Below, piece by piece: positions 15,473 through 25,078 of a stretch of DNA of 53,547 bases (position 1 is the stretch's first letter; each line of letters begins with the position of its first letter). Location: assembly GCA_910584905.1 (NCBI GenBank), contig CAJUCQ010000012.1, positions 1 to 53,547 on the forward strand, in the 5' to 3' direction. Below the pieces are notes generated by a model. The model made no database searches. It had not been told where the DNA came from and was given only the letters and a program-made list of their open reading frames with translations. Both the position numbers and the translations under genes were made by a program. This DNA comes from an uncultured Muribaculaceae bacterium (lineage in GTDB: Bacteria; Bacteroidota; Bacteroidia; Bacteroidales; Muribaculaceae).

Positions 15473-16525
15473 ATGCATTTGCAAATGAAATCAAGATTAC
15501 TCCGGCAGACATTGCCTTTCATACTCGCGTTGGCTTTTGCGGTCGTTCCGGCCGCAAGAGCCGACGCGCAGACCAGCGGCACTGCATATAATTTCCTCGA
15601 CGTCAGCCAGTCGTCGAAAATCTACGGCCTCGGCGGCCTGAATATCTCGCTCGTTGACGACGACCTAATGAGCGCATCGCAGAATCCCGCACTTCTCGGG
15701 CCCGAGATGTCAGGGCAGGTGGGGATTGACTACATGCGCTACATGGGCGGCTCCAATTTCGCGGGCGTCCGCTACGCCCACTCCTCGGGCGAACGCGGCG
15801 CATGGAGCGCCCACGTCCGCTACTTCGGCTACGGCGCGATGGACGAGCGCAACGAGTTCGGCGAAATCATCGGCAGTTTTTCGCCCAAGGACGTGGCTTT
15901 CGGCGGGAGCTATTCCCACGACTTCAACGAGCGCCTGCGCGGCGGCATCGATCTGAGCCTCATCTACAGCGGCTATGCCGACTACACGGCCTTCGCCATA
16001 TCCACGAACCTCGGTATCAACTACTACGACCCCGACAAAGACCTTTCGCTCTCGGCGGTTGTGGCCAATGCCGGCGGTCAGATAAAGCGCTTCACGGATG
16101 TCTATTCGCGTCTTCCCTTCGATATCCGCCTCGGCTGGTCGCAGAGTTTCGGGTCCTTTCCGGTGCGCTTCTCCATCACGGCATGGAATCTCACCAAGTG
16201 GAATCTCCCATACTATGCCACGGGCGACGGCACCGCCGAAGACGAGGGCGAGATGAAAGAGGGCTTCGGAAGCAACCTCTTCCGCCACCTCATTTTCGGC
16301 GCCGACCTTATCAGCAGCGACAACTTCTACATCGGCATAGGCTACAACTACAAGACGCGCACGGATATGTCGACCTACAAGCGCAGTTTCCTCTCGGGCT
16401 TCTCACTCGGGGCCGGACTGCGCGTCAAGAATTTCGGCGTCGGGCTTGCCCTGTCCCAGCCTCATTCGGGGGCGACGACACTGATGGTCAACCTGACGTG
16501 TAACCTCCAAGAACTAATCAGATAA
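15473..16525 (+). CDS. porQ: PorQ-like outer-membrane beta-barrel protein
   Basis: 350 residues; the true start could be the ATG at 15485, which gives a cleaner signal peptide (MKSRLLRQ, hydrophobic core, ADAQ cleavage). The mature start, TAYNFLDVSQSSKIYGLGG followed by SASQNPALL, matches the PorV/PorQ group of outer-membrane barrels. PorQ is a type IX secretion component in Porphyromonas, but homologues occur widely in Bacteroidales that lack a full type IX system. No other type IX gene is visible here. It is followed immediately by cmk and then ispH, a neighbourhood I associate with porQ in this order (from memory). So the name is good, while a secretion role in this organism is uncertain. 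Confidence 0.8.
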   Translation: MHLQMKSRLLRQTLPFILALAFAVVPAARADAQTSGTAYNFLDVSQSSKIYGLGGLNISLVDDDLMSASQNPALLGPEMSGQVGIDYMRYMGGSNFAGVRYAHSSGERGAWSAHVRYFGYGAMDERNEFGEIIGSFSPKDVAFGGSYSHDFNERLRGGIDLSLIYSGYADYTAFAISTNLGINYYDPDKDLSLSAVVANAGGQIKRFTDVYSRLPFDIRLGWSQSFGSFPVRFSITAWNLTKWNLPYYATGDGTAEDEGEMKEGFGSNLFRHLIFGADLISSDNFYIGIGYNYKTRTDMSTYKRSFLSGFSLGAGLRVKNFGVGLALSQPHSGATTLMVNLTCNLQELIR

Positions 16526-16526
16526 A

Positions 16527-17222
16527 ATGAAACGCATCACCGTAGCCATCGACGGCTATTCTTCATCGGGCAAAAGCACAATGGCCCGGCGTCTGGCCGG
16601 CGCCACGGGCTACCGCTATATCGATTCGGGCGCAATGTATCGCGCCGTCACTCTCTTCGCCCTCGACCACGGCATGATTTCCGCCACAGGCGAGGTCGAC
16701 GCGGAAGCTCTCGCGGCCGCCCTCCCCTCCATCCGCATCGACTTCGCACCCGCCACGGAGGCCGGAGGCCAACAGCATACGCTCCTTAACGGCACTGACG
16801 TCGAGACGGAAATCCGGCGTCTGCGCGTGAGCAACGCCGTGTCGCCCGTGGCCGCCATTCCCGCCGTGCGGCGCGCCCTCACGGAGATACAACAGGCGAT
16901 GGGCCGCGAAGGCGGCATCGTCATGGACGGGCGCGACATCGGCACGACGGTGTTTCCGCATGCCGAGCTTAAGATATTTGTCAACGCATCCGCCGAGACG
17001 CGCGCCCGCCGCCGATTCAAAGAGATGATGGAAACGGGAGCGCAGGTGAGCTATGAAGATGTGCTCGCCAACGTGGTGCGCCGCGACCATATCGACGAGA
17101 CACGCGCCGAAAGCCCCTTGCGCAAGGCCGACGATGCTCTTGAACTTGACAACTCGACGATGACTCTCGCCGAGCAGGACGCGTGGCTTATGGAACAGTT
17201 TGAAAAACGCGTGCAGGCATAG
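16527..17222 (+). CDS. cmk: Cytidylate kinase
   Basis: Phosphorylates CMP and dCMP to the diphosphates, feeding CTP and dCTP pools. 231 residues, normal length. The Walker A loop is IDGYSSSGKST at residues 7-17. YRYIDSGAMYRAVT follows, typical of the CMP-binding part, and IVMDGRDIGTTVFP is the conserved central motif. A lid region rich in Arg (RARRRFKEM) lies near 165. The gene begins one base after the porQ stop and is followed by ispH after 29 bp. Confidence 0.97.
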   Translation: MKRITVAIDGYSSSGKSTMARRLAGATGYRYIDSGAMYRAVTLFALDHGMISATGEVDAEALAAALPSIRIDFAPATEAGGQQHTLLNGTDVETEIRRLRVSNAVSPVAAIPAVRRALTEIQQAMGREGGIVMDGRDIGTTVFPHAELKIFVNASAETRARRRFKEMMETGAQVSYEDVLANVVRRDHIDETRAESPLRKADDALELDNSTMTLAEQDAWLMEQFEKRVQA

Positions 17223-17251
17223 CGCCCGGACCTCTACGAACGACGACGTCT

Positions 17252-18115
17252 ATGTACAATGTAGAGATTGACCCTGAGTCGGGCTTCTGCTTCGGCGTAG
17301 TCACGGCAATACGCAAGGCCGAAGAGCATCTGCACCGGCTTCAGGATTCGGGCGAAGGACTTTGCTGTCTCGGTGATATCGTGCACAACTCCGATGAGGT
17401 GGAGCGTCTGCGGAACAAGGGTCTTCGGACCATCACCCACGAGGAGCTGACGCATCTTCCCGAGGGGTCGACGGTGTTGCTTCGCGCCCACGGCGAGCCG
17501 CCCGAAACATACCGCCGGGCCGAAGAGCGCCGTATCCGCATAATCGATGCCACCTGCCCGGTGGTGCTCCGGCTCCAGCAACGCGTCAAAGAGGCCTACA
17601 ACTCTCCGAGCCGGCCTCAGATAGTGATATACGGAAAAAACGGCCATGCCGAAGTCAACGGCCTCGTAGGCCAGACAGAGGGTGAGGCTATCGTGGTGGA
17701 AGGTCCCGAAGGACTTGAGGGCCTTGACTACACCCGGCCCATAGCGCTTTTTTCGCAGACGACGAAGAGCCTCGAAGGCTTTCGCGGCATAATCGCCGAA
17801 ATCGAGCGACGCATCGCCGCCGGGACCGACTTCAAATATTACGACACGATATGCCGTCAGGTGAGCAACCGCGCCGACCATCTCCGTGAGTTTGCCCGCG
17901 CCCACGACGTAGTGCTTTTCGTGGCAGGGACCAAGAGCAGCAACGGCAAGGTGCTCTTCAACCATTGTCTGAGCGAGAATCCGCGCACGCATCTGCTTTC
18001 GAACGCCACGGAGCTACGCGCCGACTGGCTCGAAGGGGCCAAATCCGTGGGTATCTGCGGGGCCACGTCCACGCCGCGGTGGCTCATGGAAGAGGTTGCC
18101 GGTAAAATAGGATGA
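17252..18115 (+). CDS. ispH: 4-hydroxy-3-methylbut-2-enyl diphosphate reductase
   Basis: Last step of the MEP isoprenoid pathway, making IPP and DMAPP with a [4Fe-4S] cluster. 287 residues, normal for the short form. The three cluster cysteines are C13 (SGFCFGV), C102 (DATCPVV) and C201 (TICRQVSNR). RAHGEPP supplies the active-site His, and GKNGHAEVNGL another. The C-terminus has the substrate motif KSSNGKVLFNHC and GATSTPRWL. Its stop overlaps the start of the exonuclease gene (ATGA). A second MEP gene, ispD, is in the same window at 22124. Confidence 0.97.
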   Translation: MYNVEIDPESGFCFGVVTAIRKAEEHLHRLQDSGEGLCCLGDIVHNSDEVERLRNKGLRTITHEELTHLPEGSTVLLRAHGEPPETYRRAEERRIRIIDATCPVVLRLQQRVKEAYNSPSRPQIVIYGKNGHAEVNGLVGQTEGEAIVVEGPEGLEGLDYTRPIALFSQTTKSLEGFRGIIAEIERRIAAGTDFKYYDTICRQVSNRADHLREFARAHDVVLFVAGTKSSNGKVLFNHCLSENPRTHLLSNATELRADWLEGAKSVGICGATSTPRWLMEEVAGKIG

Positions 18116-18639
18116 AGGATTTCATAGCCATCGACGTCGAAACGGCCAATTTCGAGGCGTCGAGCATCTGTGCCATAGGAGCGGCCAAAGTGCGCGACGG
18201 CATTATCACCGATTCACGCTACAGCCTCGTGCGCCCCGAGCCTGACCGATATGAGCGGCGATGCATTGCCGTCCACGGCATCACGGACGACGACACGTGG
18301 AACGCGCCATCCTTCGGCACAGTATGGGCCGGATGGCAGGATTGGTTCAGCGAGGGTCTCGGCGAGGGAGAAGAACCCGTTTTTGTGGCTCACAACGCGA
18401 TGTTCGACAGCCGCTGTATCCGCGAGGCATGCGGCATCTACCGTCTTGATGCGCCTGAAAGATGGGGCTGTACACTCAAAGCGGCCCGGAAATCCATCCC
18501 GAAGGGCATGCTTGCGTCCAAGAGTCTTGACTCGCTGTGTGCTTTCTTCGGGATACCGCTCAACCGCCATCACTGCGCCCTCGACGATGCCCTTGCATGC
18601 GCAAGGCTCGGAATAATTCTTCTGGAGCCCGTCGTGTGA
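18112..18639 (+). CDS. DnaQ-like 3'-5' exonuclease (DEDDh type)
   Basis: 175 residues forming one exonuclease fold. Exo I is FIAIDVETANFE (Asp and Glu ligands). Exo II is VFVAHNAMFDSR. Exo III is HHCALDDALACA, with the final His-Asp pair of the DEDDh class. Similar single-domain proteins are annotated as 3'-5' exonuclease or DNA polymerase III epsilon-like in Bacteroidetes, where the proofreading domain is often a separate protein. Whether this is the true replicative proofreader or a general nuclease cannot be told from the sequence. It overlaps the ispH stop by 4 bp and is the last gene before the pyrB promoter. Confidence 0.9.
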   Translation: MKDFIAIDVETANFEASSICAIGAAKVRDGIITDSRYSLVRPEPDRYERRCIAVHGITDDDTWNAPSFGTVWAGWQDWFSEGLGEGEEPVFVAHNAMFDSRCIREACGIYRLDAPERWGCTLKAARKSIPKGMLASKSLDSLCAFFGIPLNRHHCALDDALACARLGIILLEPVV

Positions 18640-18695
18640 GGAATCTGCCACATATCCCAATCTGCTCCAATAAATATCAGCGAACGGGGTCTACA

Positions 18696-18727
18696 GTTGC
18701 GGGAATGAAAAGTTTTACGTAATTTTG
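18696..18727 (+). promoter_or_regulatory. pyrB promoter (GTTG, 20 bp, TAATTTTG)
   Basis: GTTG at 18696-18699 and TAATTTTG at 18720-18727 are 20 bp apart, close to consensus. The start site would be about 18734, with a leader of roughly 30 nt. I see no attenuator-like hairpin in the gap 18640-18763. Confidence 0.75.
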
Positions 18728-18763
18728 CATTAAGTTAAACCCATCCCCCCAAACTTCACAGAT

Positions 18764-19699
18764 ATGTCCTCCAGCGCACATAGTTTTGTGTCGATAGCTC
18801 AAGCGAGCAAGGAGCAAATAGAAGAGCTCCTGAGGCGCAGCGCCTATTTCGAGCAACATCCCAACAGCGAACTTTTGAAAGGACGCGTCGTGGCGACATT
18901 GTTTTTTGAACCGTCGACACGCACGCGTCTTAGTTTTGAAACGGCCGTCAATCGCCTCGGCGGGCGCGTCATAGGCTTCTCGGATGCGTCGACGTCGTCG
19001 ACCTCCAAAGGCGAAACGCTCAATGACACGATAAAAATGGTAGCGAACTACGCCGACCTCATCGTGATGCGCCACTACCTTGAAGGGGCGGCTCAATGGG
19101 CGTCGGAGGTCACGGATGTGCCTATCGTCAACGCAGGCGACGGCGCCAACCAGCACCCGTCTCAGACGATGCTCGACCTGTATTCCATCCTTAAGACCCA
19201 AGGGCGTCTTGAAGGGCTGACAATCACGATGGTCGGCGATCTGAAATACGGGCGCACCGTTCACTCGCTGCTTCAGGCAATGAAATTTTTCCGTCCGAAA
19301 TTCCGTTTTGTGGCCTCGCGCGAGCTTGCGATGCCGGAGGAATATCTGCGTTTCTGCCGCGAAAACGGCATTGAATACGAGGAACACACCGAGTTCTCGC
19401 CCGAAGTTATCGCCGAAAGCGACATCATCTATATGACCCGCGTGCAGCGCGAGCGCTTCGCCGACCCGCTCGAATATGAAAAGGTCAAGGACCTCTATAC
19501 CCTGCGCAAGAGCATGCTCGGAGTGGCGAAGCCCAACCTTAAAATACTGCATCCGCTTCCGCGCGTGAACGAAATCGACCGCGACGTCGACTCGTGCCCC
19601 GAAGCCTATTATTTCGAGCAGGCGCGCAACGGCGTCTTCGCCCGACAGGCTATCATCACCGACGCGTTAGGCATCGAAATCCCTGACACCAAGCATTAA
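18764..19699 (+). CDS. pyrB: Aspartate carbamoyltransferase, catalytic subunit
   Basis: Commits carbamoyl phosphate and aspartate to pyrimidine synthesis. 311 residues, full length. The carbamoyl-phosphate loop FEPSTRTRLSFE lies near residues 48-59. The 80s loop carries Ser and Lys (STSSTSKGETL). Further motifs are the HPSQTMLDLY signature and HPLPRVNEID near the C-terminus. It is followed 14 bp later by pyrI, so both subunits of an E. coli-like holoenzyme are made together and the enzyme should be allosterically controlled by nucleotides. Confidence 0.98.
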   Translation: MSSSAHSFVSIAQASKEQIEELLRRSAYFEQHPNSELLKGRVVATLFFEPSTRTRLSFETAVNRLGGRVIGFSDASTSSTSKGETLNDTIKMVANYADLIVMRHYLEGAAQWASEVTDVPIVNAGDGANQHPSQTMLDLYSILKTQGRLEGLTITMVGDLKYGRTVHSLLQAMKFFRPKFRFVASRELAMPEEYLRFCRENGIEYEEHTEFSPEVIAESDIIYMTRVQRERFADPLEYEKVKDLYTLRKSMLGVAKPNLKILHPLPRVNEIDRDVDSCPEAYYFEQARNGVFARQAIITDALGIEIPDTKH

Positions 19700-19713
19700 G
19701 CACCCCCTCTACT

Positions 19714-20187
19714 ATGAGCAACGATAAGAAAGAACTTGCCGTGGCCGCACTCCGCAACGGCACAGTCATCGACCACATCCCTTCGGCGGCGCTCTTCAAC
19801 GCCGTGCGTTTCCTCGGGCTTGAAAATCTCGACAAATCCGTGACGATAGGCTATAACCTCGCAAGCCGCAAGCTGGGGCGCAAGGGCATCATCAAGGTGG
19901 CGGATACGTTTTTCGACGATGCGGTCCTCAACCGCATCGCCATCATCGCCCCCAAAGCCGTGGTAAACATCATCCGCGACTTTGAAGTGGTGGAGAAAAA
20001 AGAAGTGTCGCTCCCCGAGACACTCGTTGACATCGTGCGATGCAACAACCCGAAGTGCATCACCAACAACGAGCCTATGAGCACGCGATTCGACGTAGAG
20101 GCGCCGGCCGACGGCATTGCCGACGTGCACCTCCACTGCCATTACTGCAACCATACGGTCAACGGGCTTGAGGCCCGCTTCAAATAA
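19714..20187 (+). CDS. pyrI: Aspartate carbamoyltransferase, regulatory subunit
   Basis: Binds CTP/ATP and zinc and tunes PyrB. 157 residues. The nucleotide-binding N-terminal domain starts with AVAALRNGTVIDHIP, the usual motif. The zinc domain has C110-x4-C115 (CNNPKC) and C142-x2-C145 (CHYC), equivalent to C109, C114, C138 and C141 of the E. coli protein. It directly follows pyrB and is followed after 29 bp by a flavin reductase gene. Confidence 0.98.
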   Translation: MSNDKKELAVAALRNGTVIDHIPSAALFNAVRFLGLENLDKSVTIGYNLASRKLGRKGIIKVADTFFDDAVLNRIAIIAPKAVVNIIRDFEVVEKKEVSLPETLVDIVRCNNPKCITNNEPMSTRFDVEAPADGIADVHLHCHYCNHTVNGLEARFK

Positions 20188-20216
20188 GCTGTCATTCCGA
20201 ACCACAGGCTCAGGAA

Positions 20217-20813
20217 ATGAAACAAAGCTGGAAACCCGGGACAGTGCTCTACCCTCTGCCGGCGGCACTTGTAAGCTGCGGCGAGGGCGTCGCGCCGGAG
20301 ACGACCAACGTCTTCACGGTGGCATGGACCGGCATCGTGTGCACGAATCCGCCGATGCTGTCGATATCGGTGCGGCCCGAGCGCGCTTCGTATGACCTCA
20401 TCCGAAGCCGCGGGGAGTTCACCGTCAATCTGACGACGGCCGAGATGGCGCGTGCGACGGATTTCTGCGGTGTGCGGTCGAAGCGCGACGTCGCCGACAA
20501 GTGGAGTGCGACGGGCCTTCACCCTTATCGGGGAGAAGCCGTGAGTTGTCCGGCTGTCGAGGAAAGTCCGATTTCGCTTGAATGCAAGGTGCGCGAGGTG
20601 AAAGAACTCGGGAGCCACCATCTCTTTATCGCCGACATCGTGAACGTGCTTGCCGACGAAAGATATATGGACAGCGACAGCGGCCGGTTCGAGCTTGAGA
20701 AGGCCGGCCTTATGAGCTACAGCCACGGGCGCTACTACGCGCAGGGCCCCGAACTGGGCCACTTCGGGTTTTCGGTCAGGAAACACAAAACGACAAAAAA
20801 GAAAAAACAATAG
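20217..20813 (+). CDS. Flavin reductase family (FMN-binding split-barrel) protein
   Basis: 198 residues. The N-terminus GTVLYPLPAALVSCGE, the segment TTNVFTVAWTGIVCTNPPML and the motif FTVNLTTAEMARATDFCG fit the flavin reductase-like split-barrel family that binds FMN. These proteins reduce flavin with NAD(P)H or act as flavoproteins of unknown partner. The physiological substrate cannot be read from the sequence. The C-terminus ends in a Lys-rich tail (TTKKKKQ). It lies between pyrI and glyA in the same orientation, probably in one transcription unit, without an evident pathway link. Confidence 0.88.
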   Translation: MKQSWKPGTVLYPLPAALVSCGEGVAPETTNVFTVAWTGIVCTNPPMLSISVRPERASYDLIRSRGEFTVNLTTAEMARATDFCGVRSKRDVADKWSATGLHPYRGEAVSCPAVEESPISLECKVREVKELGSHHLFIADIVNVLADERYMDSDSGRFELEKAGLMSYSHGRYYAQGPELGHFGFSVRKHKTTKKKKQ

Positions 20814-20849
20814 CGAGCCGCAAGACTCAAAATTTCAAAATTCATAACA

Positions 20850-22130
20850 ATGACCCACGACAAAGTGATTTTCGATCTTATCGAGCGTGAGCATCTCCGC
20901 CAGAAAAACGGTATCGAACTGATTGCCTCCGAGAACTACGTAAGCGACGACGTAATGCGAGCTATGGGCTCGTGCCTGACCAACAAATACGCCGAAGGCT
21001 ATCCGGGGCGCCGCTACTACGGCGGCTGCGGAGTGGTAGACGAGGTTGAGCAAATCGCCATCGACCGCGTCAAGGAACTCTTCGGAGCTGAATACGCCAA
21101 TGTGCAGCCCCACTCCGGCGCTCAGGCCAACATGGCCGTGTTTATGGCCTGCATGAAGCCGGGCGACAAGTTCATAGGGCTTAATCTCAGCCACGGCGGC
21201 CACCTCTCGCACGGGAGTCCCGTCAACTTCTCGGGGCTTGTGTTCCATGCACTTGAGTACAATGTCAAGGCCGATACGGGACTTGTCGACTACGACGCGT
21301 TCGAGGCTACCTGCCTCAGCGAACGCCCCAAGCTGATTATCGCCGGAGCAAGCGCCTATTCTCGCGAATGGGACTATGCCCGCATGCGCAAAGTAGCCGA
21401 CGAAATCGGCGCCATCTTCATGGTCGACATGGCACACCCGGCCGGACTCATCGCTGCCGGCCTGCTCGAAAATCCGCTTAAACACGCCCATATCGTCACG
21501 TCGACGACGCACAAGACCCTCCGCGGACCTCGCGGCGGCATCATCCTTATGGGCAAGGACTTCGTGAATCCGTGGGGCAAGACTTCGCCCAAGGGCGAAC
21601 CCCGCATGATGAGCCAGCTCCTTGACTCGGCGGTATTCCCCGGCGTTCAGGGCGGCCCGCTCGAACATGTCATCGCGGCCAAGGCCGTGGCTTTCGGCGA
21701 GGCTCTTCTGCCGTCGTTCCGCGACTACCAGCTTCAGGTGCGCGCCAACGCTCAGGCTATGGCAAAGGCACTTGTAGAGCGCGGCTACAACATCGTCTCC
21801 GGGGGCACTGACAACCACTGCGTGCTCGTCGACCTCCGCAGCAAATTCCCCGACCTCACGGGCAAGGTTGCCGAAAAAGCCCTCGTCGCCGCCGACATCA
21901 CGGCCAACAAGAACATGGTTCCGTTCGACTCCCGCTCGCCCTTCCAGACGTCGGGCGTTCGCCTCGGCACACCGGCCATCACCACCCGCGGTGTCAAGGA
22001 AGAACTCATGGAGCCGATTGTAGAGCTCATCGACACAGTGCTCTCGAAGCCCGAAGACGCCGCCACCATCGAGGCAACGCGCCGGAAGGTCAACGAGATG
22101 ATGAGCGCCTATCCCATCTTCGCATGGTAA
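20850..22130 (+). CDS. glyA: Serine hydroxymethyltransferase
   Basis: Interconverts serine and glycine while loading tetrahydrofolate with a one-carbon unit; PLP enzyme of the cytoplasm. 426 residues. The N-terminal motif IELIASENYVS and the YAEGYPGRRYYGG substrate loop are present. The PLP-binding lysine is Lys222 in TSTTHKTLRGPRGG. The C-terminal folate region is also complete. The gene starts 36 bp after the flavin reductase and its last 7 bp overlap ispD, indicating coupled translation. Confidence 0.98.
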   Translation: MTHDKVIFDLIEREHLRQKNGIELIASENYVSDDVMRAMGSCLTNKYAEGYPGRRYYGGCGVVDEVEQIAIDRVKELFGAEYANVQPHSGAQANMAVFMACMKPGDKFIGLNLSHGGHLSHGSPVNFSGLVFHALEYNVKADTGLVDYDAFEATCLSERPKLIIAGASAYSREWDYARMRKVADEIGAIFMVDMAHPAGLIAAGLLENPLKHAHIVTSTTHKTLRGPRGGIILMGKDFVNPWGKTSPKGEPRMMSQLLDSAVFPGVQGGPLEHVIAAKAVAFGEALLPSFRDYQLQVRANAQAMAKALVERGYNIVSGGTDNHCVLVDLRSKFPDLTGKVAEKALVAADITANKNMVPFDSRSPFQTSGVRLGTPAITTRGVKEELMEPIVELIDTVLSKPEDAATIEATRRKVNEMMSAYPIFAW

Positions 22131-22819
22131 GGCGCACATACGCCATAATAGTTGCCGCGGGCAACGGACACCGCTTCGGGAGTCCGTTGCCCAAGCAATT
22201 TTGTATGCTCGGCGACATGCCGGTGCTCGGGCATACGATAGGCAACCTGCGGAGCGCCCTTCCGGCGGGGTCTAAGATTGTGCTTGTGCTCCACCCCGAC
22301 TATTTCGGGACTTGGCGCGAGACGGCCGAGCGCCACGGTTGCCCGCGCGAGGACGTGCTTGCGGGGGGAGGCGCGAGCCGCGCCGAATCCGTGGCCAACG
22401 CTCTCGACGTGATTCACCCGGAGGCCGACAGCATCGTGCTTATCCACGACGGCGTGCGTCCGTTCGTATCGGGAGATATAATCGAGGGGCTTTACGCCGC
22501 CCTTGAGAAGGGGGCCGCATGCGCCATCCCGACCGTGGGGCTGACCGATTCGATTCGCGAGACCGTCGCGAGCGGAATCTCGCACGCAACGGACCGCTCG
22601 CGGTTCAGGGCCGTGCAGACGCCTCAGGCATTTCAGTCGGACGCGCTTGTGAAGGCCTACCGCCACGCGTCGGAGAGCGGCTTCGAGCGCTTTACCGACG
22701 ATGCGTCAGTGCTCGAGGACTATATGCCCGAAGCAGACATACGGCTGACGTCGGGTTCGCCCTACAATATCAAAATCACCAATCCCCTCGACCTTAAAAT
22801 AGCCGAAGCCCTCCTCTGA
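22124..22819 (+). CDS. ispD: 2-C-methyl-D-erythritol 4-phosphate cytidylyltransferase
   Basis: MEP pathway step 2: CTP plus MEP gives CDP-ME. 231 residues. The nucleotide-binding start is AIIVAAGNGHRFGSPLPKQF, followed by the GGASRAESVANAL and IHDGVRPFV motifs and VQTPQAF near 170, all typical. The start overlaps the end of glyA by 7 bp, and its stop shares one base with the recG start. Together with ispH upstream it shows that the organism uses the MEP route to isoprenoids. Confidence 0.96.
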   Translation: MVRRTYAIIVAAGNGHRFGSPLPKQFCMLGDMPVLGHTIGNLRSALPAGSKIVLVLHPDYFGTWRETAERHGCPREDVLAGGGASRAESVANALDVIHPEADSIVLIHDGVRPFVSGDIIEGLYAALEKGAACAIPTVGLTDSIRETVASGISHATDRSRFRAVQTPQAFQSDALVKAYRHASESGFERFTDDASVLEDYMPEADIRLTSGSPYNIKITNPLDLKIAEALL

Positions 22820-24942
22820 TGCTTTCGCTGCGCAATGTCGACATAAAGTATATCAAGGGGGTTGGCCCCAAGCGTGCGGAAATCCTCGCCAAAGAGCTCG
22901 GAATCCGCACGGCCTATGATTTGCTGCGCCATTATCCGACGGGCTATGTCGACCGCTCGAAGTATTATACAATCCGCGAACTCCGCGACTGCAACACGGA
23001 TGAGCTTCCGGCCCTTCAGGTGAAAGGACGCTTCGTAAGCTCGAATGTGCTTGGCGAAGGTGCGCGCATGCGGCTCGTGGCTCTGTTTTCGGACGGAACG
23101 TCGACGATGGAAGTGGCGTGGTTCAAAAGCATCAAAAGCATCCGCCAGGCGCTGGATTCCGAAAAGACCTACGTGCTTTTCGGCAAAGTCGGTTCGTTCA
23201 ACGGGAAACTGCAGATGGTCCATCCCGAAATGGAGGATGAAGGGAAGACGGCCATATCGGCCGGACGCCGCGGGGTGTATCCGCTCACGGAGGGCCTGCG
23301 GAAAGCCAATATCGGGTCAAAGACTCTTTACAGCATCGTGCAGGCCATCCTCGGGCCGGCGGACGGCGGCGGACGGCGACGGCTGACGGACCCCCTGCCG
23401 GAGAGTGTGGTCAGACGACGGGGGCTTATGCCGGCCGACGAAGCCGTGCGCGAGATTCATTTCCCGACGTCGCAGGAAGCCCTTGAGCGAGCGCGTTTCA
23501 GGCTCAAATTCGAGGAGCTTTTCTATATCCAGACGGATATGCTCATGCGTTCGAACAAGCGCAAGGCTCAAAGCCACGGCCTGATGATGCCCCGCATAGG
23601 CGAGTGGTTCAATATGTTCTACCGCCGCTGTCTGCCTTTCGATCTCACCGGAGCGCAGAAGCGCGTAATCAAGGAAATCCGCGCCGACCTCGCAAGCGGC
23701 CGGCAGATGAACCGCCTCGTGCAAGGCGACGTGGGTTCGGGGAAGACGCTCGTGGCGCTCATGAGCATGCTCCTTGCCATCGACAACGGCTATCAGGCGG
23801 CGCTTATGGCTCCGACCGAGATTCTCGCCACTCAGCATTATCATACCATCCGTGAGCTTGCTTCGAAAATAGGGCTCGGTGTGAGGTTGCTGACGGGCAG
23901 CACGCGAAGCAAAGAGCGCGCGGAAATCCATCGCCTCCTGCAGTCGGGCGAACTGCATATCCTCGTCGGAACTCACGCCATCCTCGAGGACGCCGTGGTG
24001 TTTGCGCGGCTGGGCTTTGCCGTAATCGACGAACAGCACCGCTTCGGCGTGGCCCAGCGTGCGCGCCTGTGGGGCAAGGGCCCGGGCGGGTATCCTCCGC
24101 ACATTCTCGTGATGACGGCCACACCTATCCCGCGCACACTGGCCATGACAGTCTATGGCGACTTGGACGTAAGCGTAATCGACGAACTGCCGCCGGGGCG
24201 CAAGCCCGTGGAGACGGTTCTGCGCTTCGACCAACAGCGCCTTCAGGTCTACAGGGCCATGGGCGCGCAACTGCGGATGGGGCGTCAGGTCTATATCGTG
24301 TATCCGCTTATCGAGGAGAACGAGAAGCTCGACCTCAAGAGTCTTGAGGAGGGCTATGAAAGCATCTGCGAGATATTCCGCGACTACCGCGTGGCCTTTG
24401 TGCACGGGAAGATGAAACCGGCCGAAAAAGACCACCAGATGGATTTGTTTGCCCGCGGTGATGCCCGGATAATGGTTGCCACGACGGTAATCGAGGTTGG
24501 CGTAAACGTGCCTAATGCCACAACGATGATAATCGAAAACGCCGAGCGCTTCGGGCTCTCGCAGCTCCACCAGCTCCGCGGACGCGTAGGGCGCGGAGGC
24601 GACAAAAGCTACTGTGTGCTGATGAGCCGCCACAACATCAGCTCCGACACGCGCCGACGGCTCGACGTGATAACCTCGACAACCGACGGCTTCGTTATCG
24701 CCGAAGCGGACATGCAGTTCCGCGGCCCGGGCGACATCGAAGGGACGATGCAGAGCGGCCTTCCCTTCGATCTGAAGATAGCCTCGCCCGCACACGACGG
24801 TCAAATCATAGCCCTTGCACGCTCGGCCGCCGAAGAACTGCTGGCCGAAGACCCGTCGCTTGCGAGCGCGGCCAACGCCCTCCTCACCCGGGCTATAAAA
24901 GAGCTGACAAAGCGTAAAGCCGACTGGAGCCTTATCTCGTGA
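22819..24942 (+). CDS. recG: ATP-dependent DNA helicase RecG
   Basis: Branch-migrating helicase that remodels stalled forks and Holliday junctions. 707 residues. An N-terminal wedge (OB fold) occupies about residues 50-150. The helicase motor has Walker A GDVGSGKT, motif II DEQH in VIDEQHRFGV, motif III MTATPIPRTLAM and motif VI QLRGRVGRGG. The family's TRG-like end region with FRGPGDIEGTMQSG is present. It begins within the ispD stop and is the last gene of this cluster. The next 286 bp carry no gene. Confidence 0.97.
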   Translation: MLSLRNVDIKYIKGVGPKRAEILAKELGIRTAYDLLRHYPTGYVDRSKYYTIRELRDCNTDELPALQVKGRFVSSNVLGEGARMRLVALFSDGTSTMEVAWFKSIKSIRQALDSEKTYVLFGKVGSFNGKLQMVHPEMEDEGKTAISAGRRGVYPLTEGLRKANIGSKTLYSIVQAILGPADGGGRRRLTDPLPESVVRRRGLMPADEAVREIHFPTSQEALERARFRLKFEELFYIQTDMLMRSNKRKAQSHGLMMPRIGEWFNMFYRRCLPFDLTGAQKRVIKEIRADLASGRQMNRLVQGDVGSGKTLVALMSMLLAIDNGYQAALMAPTEILATQHYHTIRELASKIGLGVRLLTGSTRSKERAEIHRLLQSGELHILVGTHAILEDAVVFARLGFAVIDEQHRFGVAQRARLWGKGPGGYPPHILVMTATPIPRTLAMTVYGDLDVSVIDELPPGRKPVETVLRFDQQRLQVYRAMGAQLRMGRQVYIVYPLIEENEKLDLKSLEEGYESICEIFRDYRVAFVHGKMKPAEKDHQMDLFARGDARIMVATTVIEVGVNVPNATTMIIENAERFGLSQLHQLRGRVGRGGDKSYCVLMSRHNISSDTRRRLDVITSTTDGFVIAEADMQFRGPGDIEGTMQSGLPFDLKIASPAHDGQIIALARSAAEELLAEDPSLASAANALLTRAIKELTKRKADWSLIS

Positions 24943-25078
24943 AGCCTCGCGGCCACGGAAGAGCGCCGTGAGCGGCCCCGTCAAACGCAACGATGCAACT
25001 GCCTCACGGTAGCCGCATCGCTGCAAATAAACCAATCATTATCACATTTCTTGCTTTTTACAAGACTTCTTGTTTCGC

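Noticed and set aside
23317..25035. 572-codon minus-strand frame opposite recG
   Set aside because: Same cause; recG has all helicase motifs, and the antisense product is Arg/His-rich without domains.
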